A DNA stretch of 64,000 nt, taken from NCBI GenBank assembly GCA_019187365.1, contig JABARE010000024.1, positions 26,147 to 90,146 of the forward strand, read 5' to 3'. A program made the translations under genes and the position numbers. The stretch is from Saprospiraceae bacterium (GTDB taxonomy: Bacteria > Bacteroidota > Bacteroidia > Chitinophagales > Saprospiraceae). Below, one piece after another: positions 63,050 through 64,000 of this stretch; positions within the stretch are counted from its first letter, which is position 1; each line of letters starts with the position of its first letter. The notes under the pieces were generated by a model. The model saw only the letters and a program-made list of their open reading frames with translations. It had not been told where the DNA came from and made no database searches.

Positions 63050-63802
63050 CTATTTGCCGCCCATTCCGCGCAGCAATTTCTGTATCTTTTTATCCGGTTC
63101 CAATTGGTCCATTTGCTGGAGTACCCAGGGCAACCTAAAGGAAACGTAAGGCGAAAGTGGCTTGACGCGGTACCTTCGGGGATTGGGAAGGCTGGCTGCA
63201 ATCATGGCCGCTTGCTCTCGGCTTATTATTTTTGAATCCCTGTTGAAATATTTCTTCGATGCTGCCTGGATCCCAAAAATACCCGGGCCCATTTCCACAC
63301 AGTTGAGGTACATTTCCACGATGCGCCTTTTTGACCATAACAGTTCAATGACCGCTGTAAAATAAACTTCCAATCCCTTTCGCACCCAGGACCTTCCCTG
63401 CCACAGGAACACATTCTTTGCAACTTGCTGGCTGATGGTCGAGGCTCCGCGCAAGCGCTTTGGATGCTTTCGGTTATGATCCATTGCCTTTTCGATGCTT
63501 CCAAAATCAAACCCGTTGTGTTCCATAAACAATTGGTCCTCGGCGCCAATGACTGCAAGAACGGCATTCCTGGAAATGTTTTTCATGCCAACATAATCGC
63601 GCGATATGCCTCCATCGCGCCCCATACTGCTCAATTGTGTCAATGTGAAGGGAGGAAATACCACCATCAGCAGCAACACATACATCATTTGCACCGCCCA
63701 CAGGAATCCCAACCAACTCAACACCTTTCCATACCAGGGCAAAGCACGATAACGCATGCGAATCCGCTTAAATAAACTCAGCAAATTCTCCTTCCATTCC
63801 AT
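63050..63802 (-). CDS. mtgA: Monofunctional peptidoglycan transglycosylase
   Basis: A 250-residue GT51 enzyme that polymerises lipid II into glycan strands. One N-terminal anchor (VLSWLGFLWAVQMMYVLLLMVVF) is followed by the catalytic domain: AVIGAEDQLFMEHNGFDFGSIE gives the catalytic Glu, RGASTISQQVAKNVFLW the second motif and EMYLNCVEMGPGIFGIQAAS the fourth. No transpeptidase domain, hence monofunctional. ATG 63802 follows a -7 box by 17 nt. Divergent from the gene at 63854. Confidence 0.95.
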   Translation of the reverse strand: MEWKENLLSLFKRIRMRYRALPWYGKVLSWLGFLWAVQMMYVLLLMVVFPPFTLTQLSSMGRDGGISRDYVGMKNISRNAVLAVIGAEDQLFMEHNGFDFGSIEKAMDHNRKHPKRLRGASTISQQVAKNVFLWQGRSWVRKGLEVYFTAVIELLWSKRRIVEMYLNCVEMGPGIFGIQAASKKYFNRDSKIISREQAAMIAASLPNPRRYRVKPLSPYVSFRLPWVLQQMDQLEPDKKIQKLLRGMGGK

Positions 63803-63819
63803 TTCAGTCAGCGCTACGT

Positions 63820-63837
63820 CAAATTTACGTATTTTTG
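63820..63837. promoter_or_regulatory. Back-to-back -7 boxes, mtgA and the end gene
   Basis: 63820-63827 reads TAAATTTG on the minus strand, 17 nt before the mtgA ATG. 63830-63837 reads TATTTTTG on the plus strand, 16 nt before ATG 63854. Both are exact TAnnTTTG matches, separated by 2 bp. Confidence 0.65.
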
Positions 63838-63853
63838 ACCGACACAATAAGAC

Positions 63854-64000
63854 ATGACCTGGTTGCTGCGAACACTGGCATTTTTTGTGCTTTGTTTTTT
63901 TGTTTTGCCTCTTCTCCGGGTCGAAGATCCATTCCGATCAATTTCCATTCGCTTTTTTTCACAATCCGCCCAGGCAAAGTTATACGAACACCGCTGCGAT
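63854..64000 (+). CDS. Unidentified gene, cut by the window end
   Basis: The first 49 codons of an open frame running off the window. The N-terminus MTWLLRTLAFFVLCFFVLPL is a signal peptide or membrane anchor, followed by a basic, Ser/Phe-containing stretch. A -7 box 16 nt upstream supports the start. Too short to name. Confidence 0.6.
   Translation, partial: MTWLLRTLAFFVLCFFVLPLLRVEDPFRSISIRFFSQSAQAKLYEHRCD

Overview
The window comes from a member of the Bacteroidota, most likely the Saprospiraceae or a close relative. The signs are several secreted proteins with type IX secretion (T9SS) C-terminal sorting domains, SprB-like repeats and a dockerin-like pair in a 5,303-residue protein, a DUF1501/DUF1800 pair, DUF2480 and DUF7948 family proteins, and the Bacteroidota promoter -7 box TAnnTTTG in front of many genes. 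It is a chromosomal stretch of mostly housekeeping genes. I see no prophage, no CRISPR array and no intact transposase.

Layout. 1-743: tandem hairpin repeats, an inverted repeat and a MITE-like remnant. 744-6461: a DUF486 membrane protein, then a formate-dehydrogenase-type molybdoenzyme and a fused beta-oxidation enzyme on the minus strand. 6582-11477: radA followed by a translationally coupled envelope glycosylation cassette (ArnT-like transferase, DPM1/ArnC-like GT2, flippase-like membrane protein). 11478-12418: no gene recognised. 12419-14426: scpB, a DUF2480 gene and a TIGR00266 gene. 15050-18538: a secreted esterase, an SLC13 transporter and a TerC protein. 18633-34544: one giant secreted protein. 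34545-35179: a structured leader and a hairpin/poly-G repeat. 35180-38572: the DUF1501/DUF1800 pair. 38714-44497: metK, methylmalonyl-CoA epimerase, a TauE/SafE protein and a UvrD-like helicase fused to an Fe-S nuclease. 44624-44718: a small MITE. 44730-51262: an OmpA-like protein, prfC, a solitary DUF7948 protein and a GntR(YtrA)/ABC/DUF2807 operon with a visible operator. 51453-55575: uvrA, a sigma factor and tRNA-Thr and tRNA-Pro. 55576-55892: repeats again. 55893-60640: a minus-strand run (peroxiredoxin, clpS, aat, folC, ubiX, a phosphopantetheinyl transferase, a lipoprotein). 60698-64000: an EamA transporter, Mn-type superoxide dismutase, cutC, mtgA and the start of an unidentified gene.

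The genes work together in a few places. The radA-linked cassette looks like a polyprenyl-phosphate-sugar pathway. clpS and aat sit side by side and encode the recognition and tagging steps of the bacterial N-degron pathway. The ABC/GntR/DUF2807 operon resembles self-regulated envelope-stress systems. The most unusual non-coding signals are a composite repeat of about 150 bp in inverted copies near 35.0 and 55.7 kb, a 95-bp MITE with TTA duplications, and two intergenic regions where divergent genes have back-to-back -7 boxes. I did not find a clearly new multi-gene defence or metabolic system.
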